A DNA stretch of 64,000 bases from Pseudophaeobacter sp. EL27 (GCF_900313025.1 NZ_OMPQ01000009.1:736789-800788), one strand, 5' to 3'; shown: positions 9,235 to 18,426, counted from the first letter of the stretch. Notes: generated by a model not told the origin, from the letters alone. Made by a program: numbers and translations.

Positions 9235-10698
9235 ATGACGGCACGCGCACTGATGATCCAGGGCACCGGCAGCAATGTCGGGAAATCTCTGCTGGTGGCT
9301 GGGTTGGCACGCGCCTTTGTGCGTCGTGGGTTAAAGGTGGCCCCCTTCAAATCCCAGAACATGTCCAACAATGCTGCCGTTACCCCCGAAGGGGGCGAGA
9401 TCGGCCGCGCCCAGGCGCTACAGGCGCGAGCCGCCGGGTTGGCGCCACATGTGGACATGAACCCGGTGCTGCTCAAACCCGAAACCGACACCGGAGCTCA
9501 GGTCATCGTTCAGGGCAAACGACGCGGCACCCAGGCGGCCGGATCCTTCATGCGCGACAAAACCGGGCTGATGGAGGCGGCACTGGACAGCTATCACCGT
9601 CTCGCCGCTGGCGTTGACCTTGTACTGATTGAGGGGGCGGGCTCCCCGGCAGAAACCAACCTGCGCAAAGGTGATATCGCCAATATGGGCTTTGCCTGCG
9701 CGGTGCAGGCCCCTGTTGTGCTGGTGGGCGATATTCATCGCGGTGGTGTCATTGCCCAGATTGTCGGCACCAAAGCCGTGCTTGAGAGCACAGATCTGGA
9801 CCGTATCGTTGGCTTTGCTGTGAACCGCTTTCGCGGCGATATCAGCCTGTTTGACGCTGGGCGAGATGACATCGCTCAACGCACCGGCTGGCCCTCGCTA
9901 GGGGTTATCCCATGGTTTTGGGAAGCCTGGAAGCTCCCCGCCGAGGATATGATGGATATCGCCTCCCGCAAAGGTGGCGCCTGTAAAGTGGTTGTGCCCC
10001 AGCTGGAGCGCATGGCCAATTTTGACGACCTGGACCCGCTGGCCGCCGAACCAGAAGTCACTGTGGAAATTGTGCCGCCCGGGCGGGCCCTGCCGGGGGA
10101 TGCCGATCTCGTGTTGATACCGGGCAGCAAGTCCACCATTGGCGACCTCGCCTATCTGCGCGCCCAGGGGTGGGACATCGACATTCTGGCCCATCACCGT
10201 CGCGGCGGCCACGTGCTGGGGCTTTGTGGCGGCTATCAGATGCTGGGCAAGACCATCGACGACCCCCAGGGCGTTGAAGGGGCCGCTGGTAAGGTTGCCG
10301 GGCTGGGGCTGCTCGACGTGCATACAGTGATGTCGCAGGAGAAACGCGTCACCCTGACCGAGGCCACCAGCCTGGAAGGCGGTCTGCCTGTGCGCGGCTA
10401 TGAAATCCACATGGGGCGCACAACAGGGCAGGATTGCAAAGGCGGCTGGTTACAGATCGCAGATCGCGTCGAGGGAGCCGCCTCCGCAGATGGGCGGGTG
10501 CTGGGCTCTTATCTACACGGGCTGTTCAGCGCCGATAGGTTTCGGGCGCAGTATCTCTCAAGGCTCGGCTATGACAGCTCCACCCAGTATGAAGACAGTG
10601 TTGAAGATACGCTGGACGCCCTGGCAGACCATCTGGAACGACACATGGATCTGGATCAGCTCCTGGCCCTCGCCGCGCCAGTTCCTGCCGGCCCTTAA
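9235..10698 (+). CDS. cobQ: Cobyric acid synthase
   Basis: A 487-residue glutamine-dependent amidotransferase that amidates the b, d, e and g carboxylates of adenosyl-cobyrinic diamide in cobalamin synthesis. The N-terminal ATP-binding domain starts [18 protein letters not shown] and continues [22 protein letters not shown]. The C-terminal triad-type glutaminase domain has the nucleophile in [12 protein letters not shown] near residue 330 and the catalytic-region histidine in SYLHGLFS near residue 425. A GAGGAGAG ribosome-binding site precedes the ATG. I looked for a cobalamin riboswitch in 9045-9234 and saw no recognisable B12 box. It stands apart from other cob genes here. Confidence 0.96.
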   Translation: MTARALMIQGTGSNVGKSLLVAGLARAFVRRGLKVAPFKSQNMSNNAAVTPEGGEIGRAQALQARAAGLAPHVDMNPVLLKPETDTGAQVIVQGKRRGTQAAGSFMRDKTGLMEAALDSYHRLAAGVDLVLIEGAGSPAETNLRKGDIANMGFACAVQAPVVLVGDIHRGGVIAQIVGTKAVLESTDLDRIVGFAVNRFRGDISLFDAGRDDIAQRTGWPSLGVIPWFWEAWKLPAEDMMDIASRKGGACKVVVPQLERMANFDDLDPLAAEPEVTVEIVPPGRALPGDADLVLIPGSKSTIGDLAYLRAQGWDIDILAHHRRGGHVLGLCGGYQMLGKTIDDPQGVEGAAGKVAGLGLLDVHTVMSQEKRVTLTEATSLEGGLPVRGYEIHMGRTTGQDCKGGWLQIADRVEGAASADGRVLGSYLHGLFSADRFRAQYLSRLGYDSSTQYEDSVEDTLDALADHLERHMDLDQLLALAAPVPAGP

Positions 10699-10772
10699 CC
10701 TCTTGGCGGTAGGCCGCGTTGCCAAAAGCAGCGACATCTGTCTTCACCACTGCAGGTGCCGGGAAATGAGCC

Positions 10773-10794
10773 GCGCCGCGCGTCAGCGCGGCGC
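10773..10794. repeat. GC-rich palindrome downstream of cobQ
   Basis: A perfect 9-bp stem, GCGCCGCGC (10773-10781) and GCGCGGCGC (10786-10794), with a GTCA loop. It precedes the cobQ terminator by about 12 nt and has no T-tract of its own. Confidence 0.5.
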
Positions 10795-10805
10795 CGGGCC
10801 CAAGG

Positions 10806-10835
10806 AAAAAGGCCCTCCTTCAGGAGAGCCTTTTT
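10806..10835 (+). terminator. cobQ terminator
   Basis: AAAAAGGC-CTCC / GGAG-GCCTTTTT arms with a TTCA loop and a five-T tract. It also carries A5 on the left, so it could work for the convergent PopZ-like gene as well. Confidence 0.8.
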
Positions 10836-10885
10836 GGGCGGGAGCCCCCGCTTGTTCTCGTGAAAGTCACCCCAGGCACTGGGAT

Positions 10886-10915
10886 CAGCCAGGTCAGACC
10901 AGGTCAGACCAGGTC
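10886..10915. repeat. Tandem 10-bp repeat over the 3' end of the PopZ-like gene
   Basis: The unit AGGTCAGACC occurs twice head to tail (10891-10910), with half-units on both sides. It covers the last codons and the stop codon (10904-10906) of the minus-strand gene. Because the unit is 10 bp, a gain or loss of one copy on the coding side would change the C-terminal frame. Confidence 0.6.
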
Positions 10916-12046
10916 CTGAGCGGCAAGGGCACGTTGGATCTCACGCCGGACCAGCTTGCGCACATTGCGGGTGATTCTCTCGCCCAGGGCCCCCTGCAAC
11001 TCACTGCGCACAATTTCGGCAACCAGCTCGCGCAGGCTCTCTTCATCGAGATAGCTTTCCTCACCGTTGCCTGCGTCCAGAGCATCCAAAGCGGCGTCGG
11101 TCACGGCCTCCTCGGCCAGAGTGCCCGAGTCAAAACCAGCTTCAGACCCGCCCTCAGATCCGTCCGGGACACGTGACGTCAGCTCCTCTTCGCGCTCGGC
11201 TTCGCCGTCTTCATCAATGTGATCTTGCCATTCCAGGGTTTCAATATTGGTCCCCGCATAGGGATCAGTGGATTGACCGTCCGGCTCCCACTGCCCGCTT
11301 GAACGCGCCACCTTGGCCTCCAGCTCAGCAATCTTCTGCACCACCGCCGAGACCCGCTGACTGCCGTCCAGCTCAACAGGCTGATCCACCTCCGGCTCAA
11401 CCTCATCCCAGTTCTGCTCGGCAACCCTCTCGTCCAGCTGCGGCGAAGACTGTGATGTCTCCTCTTCTGGAGCCTCCACCAGAGCCTCCACCGAAGGCTC
11501 TACGGCGCCAAACAGCGTTGCCTCTGGATCACGCCACGGCGCGGTATCGAGCTGCTCCTCGGCATCGGTGATTGGTTCCTCCAGGGCCTCCGAAGGCTCA
11601 AGGTCAGCCTGCGGCTCGGCATCCGTGTAGCTATCGACGACGGTCTGATCTTCGACGGAATCATGCGGGCGGAAGGCCAAAACTTCGGCAGGATCCAATT
11701 CTGGAGCAACCTCGATATCCATATGGCTCTCGGCCTGCGATGCACTCTCTGCGGGCTCCGCCGCACCCAAAGCCGCATCGCTGTCCATCGTGGCGATGAC
11801 CTCCGGCTGCTCCGCATCATCCTGTGCCCTGTCCGAGACCTCATCGGCCACGCGCAATGCGGGGGTCAGAACCAGGCGCGATGTGGGCTTTGCCAGATCC
11901 AGCGAGGCGGCTTCCCCTGCGTCTCGCTGTGCCTCTGCGCGTTGCGCAGAAACCGGGCGCGGCGCTGAGCGCCCGTCCTCACTCACCAAACGGCGGATGG
12001 AGGACAGGACATCTTCGATTTCGGCCTGCGTTACAGGATCGGACAT
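10904..12046 (-). CDS. Divergent PopZ-like polar organising protein (DUF2497-type ends, long acidic linker)
   Basis: A 380-residue, very acidic protein. Residues 1-26 contain EIEDVLSSIRRLVSED, which closely resembles the N-terminal helix of PopZ/DUF2497 proteins (MEEILASIRRIISED). Residues about 60-325 are a low-complexity Asp/Glu/Pro/Ser/Ala linker. The last 48 residues form amphipathic helices (ESLRELVAEIVRSELQGAL, then ITRNVRKLVRREIQRALAA) in the position and style of the PopZ oligomerisation helices. It lies downstream of pcm and tolC on the same strand, the neighbourhood I recall for popZ in Caulobacter and relatives (pcm-tolC-popZ-valS). Caulobacter PopZ is about 177 residues, so this one is twice as long, mainly through the linker. 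PopZ identity is inferred from motif and context, not from an alignment. Confidence 0.65.
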   Translation of the reverse strand: MSDPVTQAEIEDVLSSIRRLVSEDGRSAPRPVSAQRAEAQRDAGEAASLDLAKPTSRLVLTPALRVADEVSDRAQDDAEQPEVIATMDSDAALGAAEPAESASQAESHMDIEVAPELDPAEVLAFRPHDSVEDQTVVDSYTDAEPQADLEPSEALEEPITDAEEQLDTAPWRDPEATLFGAVEPSVEALVEAPEEETSQSSPQLDERVAEQNWDEVEPEVDQPVELDGSQRVSAVVQKIAELEAKVARSSGQWEPDGQSTDPYAGTNIETLEWQDHIDEDGEAEREEELTSRVPDGSEGGSEAGFDSGTLAEEAVTDAALDALDAGNGEESYLDEESLRELVAEIVRSELQGALGERITRNVRKLVRREIQRALAAQDLV

Positions 12047-12129
12047 AGTATTTGAACCACTCTAGCCTTTGCGACGAGTGTAGCTCTCCCGCCGCAATCG
12101 CACAACATTTAGAGACACTTTTAGTTTTT

Positions 12130-12152
12130 TCCCGGCATTGTTTCCGCCGGGA
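12130..12152. repeat. Hairpin between tolC and the PopZ-like gene
   Basis: TCCCGGC (12130-12136) pairs with GCCGGGA (12146-12152) around a 9-nt loop, in the 133-nt gap between the two minus-strand genes. On the minus strand the stem is followed by A, not T, residues, so it is not a standard terminator. It could stabilise an RNA end. Confidence 0.4.
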
Positions 12153-12179
12153 ACCTCTGGGTCTTGTTTCCAGCCCGTT

Positions 12180-13592
12180 CTAGTTCTTCCCCAGAGCCCG
12201 CAACACCCGGTCAAGATCCCGGCTCTGGCGGCTGACCTGCGCTGGCGCATCCTTGACCAGATTGTAATAGAGGGTTGGGTCATAGATCTCGACCGCAAGG
12301 CCAAGGTGTTCAGCGGTCAAAAGCCCCTGTGCCTGCAGCAAGGAATAGGCCGCCGTGGCCTGATTGGCCCGTGACTGCACCCGCGCCGTCAACGCATCCA
12401 GAAGATCCTGTTCCGCCTGCAACACATCCAGTGTGGTCCGGGCCCCCAATGTGGCCTCTTCGCGGATACCATCAAAGGCCACCTGCGCCGCCCGTACGCT
12501 CTCATTTGAAGACACGAGACTGGCACTCGCCGCCTCGTGCGTGACATAAGCCGCGGCAACAGATTGGGTCACCGCCCTCTGGGTGCTGAGCAAAACCCCT
12601 TTGGCCGCATCGACATTAGCAATGCTTGTCCGCAAAGCGGAAGCAAGCGAACCACCAGAATAGATCGGCTGAGTAAGTCTCACAGAGGCATTGGAGCTGT
12701 GAAAATCCTTAGAATTGATTCCCCCAAGTGTACCCGTTACGCCCGCACTCAGGTTCACCTGAGGCCCCAGCCCTTTTCGCGCAGCCTCAACCAAATGCTC
12801 TGCTGATTTAACAGAATGTTGCTGAGCTAGGAGGCTCGGATGATTGCGCGCCGCAATGGCCGCAGCAGCTTGCAATGAAGCGGCACGCTTGGGAAGCGGG
12901 GGTTGCCCAGCCACAACTCCGATGGGGCTCCCGACAGCCTGCACATATGAGGCTTTTGCCTCCAGCAGGTTGCCCCGGCTTTCGATAAGGTTTGCCCGTG
13001 CCGAGGCCAGGCGGCTCTGGGCCAGCGCGACATCCGTGCGGGTGACCTCGCCCACTTCAAAGCGATCCTGCGAGGCCTTCAATTCTTCCTGCAGCAAGCG
13101 CAGGTTGTTGCTTTGCAGACGGACTGTATCCTGCTGCAACAACACGTTTACATAGGCCTGCACGGCCCCAAACAACACATCCTGTTCAAAATTCAAGAGG
13201 CTCTGGCGCGTTGCCAGAACAGCTTGTTGCGCCGAAAGCTGTCTCTTACGAGTTGCCCCACCATCAAACAGGAGCAAGGAAAGTTCGACCCCTGAGGTCA
13301 AGCTGGTTGAGGTGTTTCCAGCACTACCGCGCGCGGACCCCCCATTGCTTGCTGTTGCAGTCGTTACCCAATTGATGATGGGTCGCAGCCCCGCAACAGC
13401 CAAAGCTACATTTTCATCCTGAACCCGCAGCAAAGCCCGGTTCTGTTCCAGCAAGCCGCTGGATTTATAGGCGCCAATCAGCGCGTCAGACAGGTTGTCC
13501 GCACTCGCGGATTTTGGCAGCGCAAATGCAAGCGCTACAGAGCCTGCAAATACAAACGTTTTCAACAAACTTGCCGAATTCTTCTTCAACAT
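12180..13592 (-). CDS. tolC: TolC-family outer-membrane efflux channel
   Basis: A 470-residue type I secretion/efflux outer-membrane factor. Signal peptide: residues 1-31, ending KSASA-DN. The body has the two-fold helical repeat of the family, with long coiled helices (FEQDVLFGAVQAYVNVLLQ, then LRLLQEELKASQDRFEVGE) and the typical GEVTRTDVALAQSRLA segment; the second half repeats this pattern (GARTTLDVLQAEQDLLDA). It forms the trimeric outer-membrane duct for inner-membrane pumps that are not encoded nearby. The start at 13592 has AGGG upstream; the frame continues to 13727 but would bury the signal peptide. It lies between pcm and the PopZ-like gene on one strand. Confidence 0.9.
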   Translation of the reverse strand: MLKKNSASLLKTFVFAGSVALAFALPKSASADNLSDALIGAYKSSGLLEQNRALLRVQDENVALAVAGLRPIINWVTTATASNGGSARGSAGNTSTSLTSGVELSLLLFDGGATRKRQLSAQQAVLATRQSLLNFEQDVLFGAVQAYVNVLLQQDTVRLQSNNLRLLQEELKASQDRFEVGEVTRTDVALAQSRLASARANLIESRGNLLEAKASYVQAVGSPIGVVAGQPPLPKRAASLQAAAAIAARNHPSLLAQQHSVKSAEHLVEAARKGLGPQVNLSAGVTGTLGGINSKDFHSSNASVRLTQPIYSGGSLASALRTSIANVDAAKGVLLSTQRAVTQSVAAAYVTHEAASASLVSSNESVRAAQVAFDGIREEATLGARTTLDVLQAEQDLLDALTARVQSRANQATAAYSLLQAQGLLTAEHLGLAVEIYDPTLYYNLVKDAPAQVSRQSRDLDRVLRALGKN

Positions 13593-13778
13593 CGGTCGCC
13601 CTATTCGTTGTCCGCGCCGCCAGCCGCGGAAGTTTTGGTTTTGGCTCAACCCATACATGCTGCAGGGGTCGTCAGTCTTGCTTTTCCCTGCGTCATCTCC
13701 CCCCATTGGTCCGGGCAAAGGTCGCAAGGTAAATTTGCCTGCCTGATTGGTCTCAGGTCAGGCAATGGTCGGTTGCGA

Positions 13779-13800
13779 CAGACCCGCCAGCGCGGGTCTG
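13779..13800. repeat. Hairpin after pcm
   Basis: A perfect 9-bp stem, CAGACCCGC (13779-13787) and GCGGGTCTG (13792-13800), with a 4-nt loop, starting 4 nt beyond the pcm stop codon. No T-tract follows on the minus strand, so it may be a weak terminator or an RNA-stabilising element between pcm and tolC. Confidence 0.5.
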
Positions 13801-13803
13801 ACC

Positions 13804-14457
13804 TCACAGAGAAAAGGCAGCAGCCCGTTCAAATCCGGGCATGACTTGGGCGCCCGCATTAAATTCAAAGCGCCAGGAGATTTGGTCACCCTGCTTATAG
13901 CCGACCTTCACTTCGCCCAGGGAGCCCGTCATGAAAATCACCGCAATCCGGCCACCGTCCTTGAGCTGCGCCAGCAGGGACTCTGGTAGATCCTCAACTC
14001 CGCCCTGTACCATGATGACATCATAGGGGCCATGTTCAGCTGCGCCTTCGGTGAGCGGACCAACATGGACAATCGCATTGTCCGCGCCAGCCTCGGAAAG
14101 CTGCGACTGCGCGTCAGCAGACATGATCTCATCTTCTTCGACGCCGATCACCATTTCGGCCATCTGCGCGGCAACCGCGGTGGAATAGCCCAAACCGCAG
14201 CCCACATCGAGCACCAGCTCATCGCGTTGAATGTCCAGCGCATCCAGCATTTTTGCCAGGGTGCGCGCCTCGATCAGGGTGCGCTGCCCACCGAGATCCA
14301 TATTGCGATCAGCATAGGCACCTTCACGCTGTGCAACGGGGACAAAATCCTCGCGTGCAACAGACAGCAGGGCCTCGATGATCGGATATTTGGTCACGTC
14401 CGAAGGACGAACCTGTGTGTCAACCATCAAGCGGCGACGTTCGGCAAAGTCGGTCAT
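13804..14457 (-). CDS. pcm: Protein-L-isoaspartate O-methyltransferase family protein
   Basis: A 217-residue SAM-dependent methyltransferase of the PCMT family, which repairs isoaspartyl damage in proteins. SAM motif I is VLDVGCGLGYSTAVAA near residue 80, with the acidic residue after motif II in VIGVEEDE. Motif IV is YDVIMVQGGVEDLP, which differs from the usual AAP-E-IP. The N-terminus (RLMVDTQVRPSDVT) is typical of the shorter alphaproteobacterial form found beside tolC. The motif IV change could mean reduced or altered activity. The next genes on the strand are tolC and the PopZ-like gene. Confidence 0.88.
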   Translation of the reverse strand: MTDFAERRRLMVDTQVRPSDVTKYPIIEALLSVAREDFVPVAQREGAYADRNMDLGGQRTLIEARTLAKMLDALDIQRDELVLDVGCGLGYSTAVAAQMAEMVIGVEEDEIMSADAQSQLSEAGADNAIVHVGPLTEGAAEHGPYDVIMVQGGVEDLPESLLAQLKDGGRIAVIFMTGSLGEVKVGYKQGDQISWRFEFNAGAQVMPGFERAAAFSL

Positions 14458-14570
14458 ATGCTAAACTCTTTTGTTCAGTCTGTTTGACTGAGTTGTGCCA
14501 TATCGCTTCACACTCGGCAACGGCCCTTGAGCGACAGATAGGCGAATTGCGAAGGATGTTGCCACAGCAT

Positions 14571-15080
14571 CTATTTCTTTTTGACAAATTTGGTCAAAAT
14601 CACGATGCGCTGCCCCTCAACACGGCCCTCGATATGTTCCGGATTGTCCTGCACCAGCGATATGCCGCGCACTGCGGTACCCCGTTTGGCAGTAAACCCG
14701 GCACCCTTGACCGGCAGATCCTTGATCAGCACCACATTGTCCCCAGCAGCCAACGCCGCGCCGTTGCTGTCGACATGGCCGCCACCTGAGATCTGATTGT
14801 CAGCCCAGGCCCGGGTTTCCTCGTCCAGCCAAAGCTGATCGGCCAGATCGCGTGCCCAGTCCTGCTCCGCCAGCCGGGCAAGGATGCGCGCCGCCAGAAC
14901 CTGCACCGCAGGCTCTTCAGACCACATGGAGGAGGCCAGGCAGCGCCAGTGACCAGGCTCCAGCTCGCCTTCAATCTGTGTTTGACAGGTATCGCAGATC
15001 TGCGCTCCGGCCTCATCGGGCCCGCCGGAAACACCAAAAAACCGGGTCGCAGCCTCAGCTGAACACAAGGCACAAGTCAT
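14571..15080 (-). CDS. PhnA/YjdM-like zinc-ribbon protein
   Basis: A 169-residue protein. The N-terminus carries a zinc-ribbon (CALCSAEA, then ICDTCQTQI), followed by a helical middle. The C-terminal PhnA/YjdM domain reads DSNGAALAAGDNVVLIKDLPVKGAG, then KRGTAVRGISLV, then a Lys-rich tail. YjdM proteins were named for alkylphosphonate utilisation, but their biochemical role is not established and no phosphonate genes are near. It lies 82 nt after the DksA/TraR-like gene on the same strand, so the two may be co-transcribed. Confidence 0.85.
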   Translation of the reverse strand: MTCALCSAEAATRFFGVSGGPDEAGAQICDTCQTQIEGELEPGHWRCLASSMWSEEPAVQVLAARILARLAEQDWARDLADQLWLDEETRAWADNQISGGGHVDSNGAALAAGDNVVLIKDLPVKGAGFTAKRGTAVRGISLVQDNPEHIEGRVEGQRIVILTKFVKKK

Positions 15081-15173
15081 GGGAAACCCTCCTGGAAAAG
15101 ACCCTCTCGCCTTATCGCCTTCGCCTCAGGATGAAAAGCCACCCAAGGGCACTGCCCCAGCCCGGGTCTAGCC

Positions 15174-15488
15174 TCAGGAGGCACAGCCGCTGCAAAAGGG
15201 GGTCGCAGGGAGCAAATCCAAGCGCTTTGCGGCAATTTCATCGCCGCAGATCTGACAATAGCCGTAAGAACCCTCAACCAGTCGCGCCAAAGCTGCATCA
15301 ATCTGGCGCAGCTCCTCCATCTCATGCAGGCCAAGCGTTTCCAGCACCTCGTCCCCCTGGCGCTCTGAAGAGCGGTCTTCCCAGTCTTTTGGCATCGGCG
15401 CATCCAAGGCGTGCTCGACCTCAAGCAAATGCCCAGCCAAAGCAATTCTACGTGCCTCAAGCGTTTGTCTTCGTGCTGCAAAGTCCAT
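15174..15488 (-). CDS. DksA/TraR-family zinc-finger regulator
   Basis: A 104-residue short DksA/TraR protein. The C-terminal four-cysteine finger is YCQICGDEIAAKRLDLLP followed by PFCSGC. The middle helix LHEMEELRQIDAALARLVEG matches the family. Such proteins bind in the RNA-polymerase secondary channel and alter promoter choice, often with ppGpp. The acidic tip typical of full-length DksA (DxxDxA) is not clear here. A GGAGG ribosome-binding site 7 nt upstream fixes the start at 15488, five codons inside the longest frame. Confidence 0.85.
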   Translation of the reverse strand: MDFAARRQTLEARRIALAGHLLEVEHALDAPMPKDWEDRSSERQGDEVLETLGLHEMEELRQIDAALARLVEGSYGYCQICGDEIAAKRLDLLPATPFCSGCAS

Positions 15489-15873
15489 GCGTAATCCTCC
15501 CAAATCAGTGGCTTTACATTACCTTACCCAAGGGCAAGCTTAGAGCATTGACCGAAGTCAAAGAACTCGCGGGATCTGGGGAGTGTTGCGCAGGCTTAAC
15601 GCCAGACGCCTGCGAAATGCGCAATACTTAACCTCACAGCCCAAACTTTAGGCAAGTTAAGAGCAGAATGGAGGCCTGCGACCCAAGAATGGCGCCACAT
15701 CAAAGCGAAGGCCGAGCGCCCCCTCTTGCCGAGCGCTGACCGGTGTACCGCCGACTAGACGCTGAAAAGCGTGCAACAAAAAAGGCCATGTCTGCAAACC
15801 GTGTTGGTCCGCTTCGAGCCCAATCTTTAAGGATGCTGCACAGCCCACAGACGTCGGCAATTGGTTGATTTGA
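15489..15873. other. Intergenic region with a degenerate repeat copy
   Basis: There is no convincing gene in these 385 nt. An open frame at 15657-15860 (minus) reads through the dispersed repeat and has the repeat-derived sequence VSARQEGALGLRF, so I treat it as spurious. The left part contains the promoter side of the DksA-like gene. The repeat copy is listed separately. Confidence 0.6.
15705..15756 (+). repeat. Degenerate copy of the two-hairpin dispersed repeat
   Basis: It keeps the outer AGCGC...GCGCTGACCGG frame of the copy at 20078-20126, but the first hairpin has decayed and the second is reduced to CGGT-GT-ACCG. It lies next to the AT-richer orphan gene at 15874. Confidence 0.5.
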
Positions 15874-16410
15874 TCAAAGCTCTTCCGGCGAGGTTATGTC
15901 GTGAACCGACGCCGTGATGGGATGTGAGAAATCCCCTCTGGTTTCTGACACAATCTTCTTGAACCAAGGAAAGACAATTCTAGGAACGTTTAGCTTGTCG
16001 AGCGGTTGCTCCAAGGCCACTTGGCGCCCCCACTTTGGATCATCTTCCCAGATCGTATATTGATCTAGTTCGTCGTCTGTCATGATTGGCCAAAGGCGAT
16101 CTATGGTCTCGTTAAGTTCCCTAACTGGTTCAGGTTGATCTGCCCAAACATCGTTTTTCCCTTGGCTAAAAAGCTGAAAAGAAAAAGCAGGGTCATCAAG
16201 AAAAACCTCGATGTGAAGCCCTTTTATGCTTTCGGAAAAGTCAGCGTCCAGCAGCGCTGCGAATGCGTCTCTGACGTCGGGATAAAACTTTGTCATCCGG
16301 TCAGCGAGAAAGACCTCAAACTGCTCTAGCAGATCGCTGTCTTGCACAGTGTCGGTTGAAGAGTTTGCTGTCCCTAGCTTTCTAAAAAGAAATTTGCCCC
16401 ATTTGATCAT
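15874..16410 (-). CDS. Orphan protein of unknown function, AT-richer than neighbours
   Basis: A 178-residue soluble acidic protein with many aromatic residues (FYPDVRDAFAALLDADFSES, DRLWPIMTDDELDQYTIWED, RIVFPWFKKIVSET). I recognise no domain. Codon use is visibly AT-richer than in lepA or the dksA-like gene, which suggests acquisition. The size, acidity and aromatic content recall single-domain immunity-type proteins, but no toxin partner is beside it and this is only an impression. It sits between the DksA-like gene and lepA, with a degenerate repeat copy 120 nt beyond its stop. Confidence 0.6.
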   Translation of the reverse strand: MIKWGKFLFRKLGTANSSTDTVQDSDLLEQFEVFLADRMTKFYPDVRDAFAALLDADFSESIKGLHIEVFLDDPAFSFQLFSQGKNDVWADQPEPVRELNETIDRLWPIMTDDELDQYTIWEDDPKWGRQVALEQPLDKLNVPRIVFPWFKKIVSETRGDFSHPITASVHDITSPEEL

Positions 16411-16554
16411 AGCCTTATCTCAACGCCCTCAGATTGTCACAGTGAGTACCAATAAACAACTTCTAACTGAATTACGAAAGCGGACATTGAGACACCCGGT
16501 ATGGACTGCAACAAAGTCCGCATTGCCGCCAATACGATTTGCAGACATGCCCAC

Positions 16555-16578
16555 AAAAAACGGGACCGAAGCCCCGTC
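16555..16578 (-). terminator. lepA terminator
   Basis: On the minus strand, GACGGGG...CCCGT forms a hairpin with a TTCGG-type loop followed by T6. It lies about 50 nt after the lepA stop. Confidence 0.8.
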
Positions 16579-16626
16579 TTGAAATCTATCTTTGTCTCTC
16601 TCACTTTCCCTTCAAACTGAACAGCC

Positions 16627-18426
16627 TTAGCTATCCATCTTGAGGGCTGAGATAAACGCCTCCTGCGGGATGTCGACCTTGCCGAACTGACGCATCTTTT
16701 TCTTACCCTTCTTCTGCTTCTCCAGCAGTTTCTTCTTCCGGGTTGCGTCGCCGCCATAACATTTGGCCGTCACATCCTTGCGCATCGCCGAGAGTGTCTC
16801 ACGGGCGATAACCTTGCCGCCAATGGCCGCCTGGATCGGGATCTTGAACATATGGCGCGGGATCAGGTCTTTCAGCTTCTCCACCATGGCACGGCCACGG
16901 GCCTCGGCACGGTCGCGGTGCACCATCATCGACAGCGCATCCACCGGCTCATCATTGACCAAGACCGACATCTTGACCAGATTGTCGGTTTGATAGCCGG
17001 TCATCTGGTAGTCAAAGGAGGCATATCCCTTGGTCACGGATTTCAGCCGGTCGTAGAAATCAAATACCACCTCATTGAGCGGCAGGTCATAAACCGCCAT
17101 AGCACGGCTGCCGGCATAGGTCAGATCGGACTGGATACCGCGCCGGTCCTGGCACAGCTTCAGCACATCGCCCAGATACTCATCCGGCACCAGAATGGTC
17201 GCCTTGATGCGCGGTTCTTCCAGATGATCCACATGGGTCAGATCAGGCATATCGGCCGGGTTGTGCAGCTCGATCATGGTCTCGTCCCGCATATAGACGT
17301 GATAAACCACGCTCGGCGCCGTGGTGATCAGCTCGATATTGTATTCGCGCTCCACCCGGTCCCGGATCACCTCGAGGTGCAGGAGCCCCAGGAAGCCACA
17401 GCGGAAGCCAAAGCCCAGCGCCGCAGAGGTCTCCATCTCAAAGCTAAAGGAGGCATCGTTCAGCGCCAGCTTGTCGATGGCATCGCGCAGATCTTCGAAC
17501 TCGGAGCTATCAACCGGGAACAGCCCACAGAACACCACGGGCTGTGCTGGCTTAAAGCCCGGCAGCACCTCTTCGGTGCCCTTTTTCTCATGGGTGATGG
17601 TATCGCCCACGCGGGTGTCACGCACCTGCTTGATCGAGGCGGTCAGGAAGCCGATCTCACCGGGGCCCAGCTCCTCAATCACTTCCATCTCGGGGCGGAA
17701 CACACCGATGCGATCCACATGGTGGGTCGAGCCATTGGAGAGCATCTTGATCCGCTCGCCCTTTTTCAGCACCCCGTCCATGATCCGCACCAGAACAATC
17801 ACGCCCAGATAGGCGTCATACCAGCTGTCCACCAGCATCGCCTTCAAGGGCGCATCGCTGGTGCCGGTTGGGGCAGGCAGATCCTTGACGATGCTTTCCA
17901 GCGTCTCATGGATGCCCTGGCCGGTTTTGGCCGAGACCTGAATGGCGCCGGTGGCCTCGATGCCGATCACATCTTCGATCTGCTCCGCCACCCGGTCACA
18001 ATCCGAGGCCGGCAAGTCAATCTTGTTCAGCACCGGCACGATCTCGTGGTCGGCCTCCATGGCGTGATAGACATTGGCCAATGTCTGCGCCTCGACCCCC
18101 TGGGTGCTGTCGACCACCAGCAAGGAGCCTTCAACCGCGCGCATCGAGCGAGAGACCTCATAGGCAAAGTCAACGTGGCCGGGGGTGTCGATGAGGTTGA
18201 GCACATAAGCCTCGCCGTCATCGGCCTTGTAATCAATACGCACTGTATTGGCCTTGATGGTGATGCCGCGCTCGCGCTCGATATCCATCGAGTCCAGGAG
18301 CTGCGCCTTCATATCACGGTCCTCCACCGTGCCGGTCTCCTGGATGAGCCGGTCAGCGAGGGTGGATTTGCCATGGTCGATATGGGCGACGATGGAGAAA
18401 TTGCGGATTTTGGCCAGATCAGTCAT
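16627..18426 (-). CDS. lepA: Elongation factor 4 (LepA), ribosome-associated GTPase
   Basis: A 599-residue protein of full length. GTPase motifs are [13 protein letters not shown] (G1, near residue 15), RERGITIKA (G2), [11 protein letters not shown] (G3) and LNKIDLP (G4). The unique C-terminal LepA domain ends in a Lys-rich stretch ([17 protein letters not shown]). It binds ribosomes and affects translation initiation or back-translocation. It is transcribed alone with its own terminator, and the 68-nt gap to the divergent orphan gene at 18495 holds its promoter. Confidence 0.98.
   Translation of the reverse strand: MTDLAKIRNFSIVAHIDHGKSTLADRLIQETGTVEDRDMKAQLLDSMDIERERGITIKANTVRIDYKADDGEAYVLNLIDTPGHVDFAYEVSRSMRAVEGSLLVVDSTQGVEAQTLANVYHAMEADHEIVPVLNKIDLPASDCDRVAEQIEDVIGIEATGAIQVSAKTGQGIHETLESIVKDLPAPTGTSDAPLKAMLVDSWYDAYLGVIVLVRIMDGVLKKGERIKMLSNGSTHHVDRIGVFRPEMEVIEELGPGEIGFLTASIKQVRDTRVGDTITHEKKGTEEVLPGFKPAQPVVFCGLFPVDSSEFEDLRDAIDKLALNDASFSFEMETSAALGFGFRCGFLGLLHLEVIRDRVEREYNIELITTAPSVVYHVYMRDETMIELHNPADMPDLTHVDHLEEPRIKATILVPDEYLGDVLKLCQDRRGIQSDLTYAGSRAMAVYDLPLNEVVFDFYDRLKSVTKGYASFDYQMTGYQTDNLVKMSVLVNDEPVDALSMMVHRDRAEARGRAMVEKLKDLIPRHMFKIPIQAAIGGKVIARETLSAMRKDVTAKCYGGDATRKKKLLEKQKKGKKKMRQFGKVDIPQEAFISALKMDS

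Noticed and set aside
15657-15860. Small minus-strand frame near 15.7 kb
   Set aside because: It reads through the dispersed repeat; similar peptide fragments appear wherever the repeat occurs, so it is repeat-derived.
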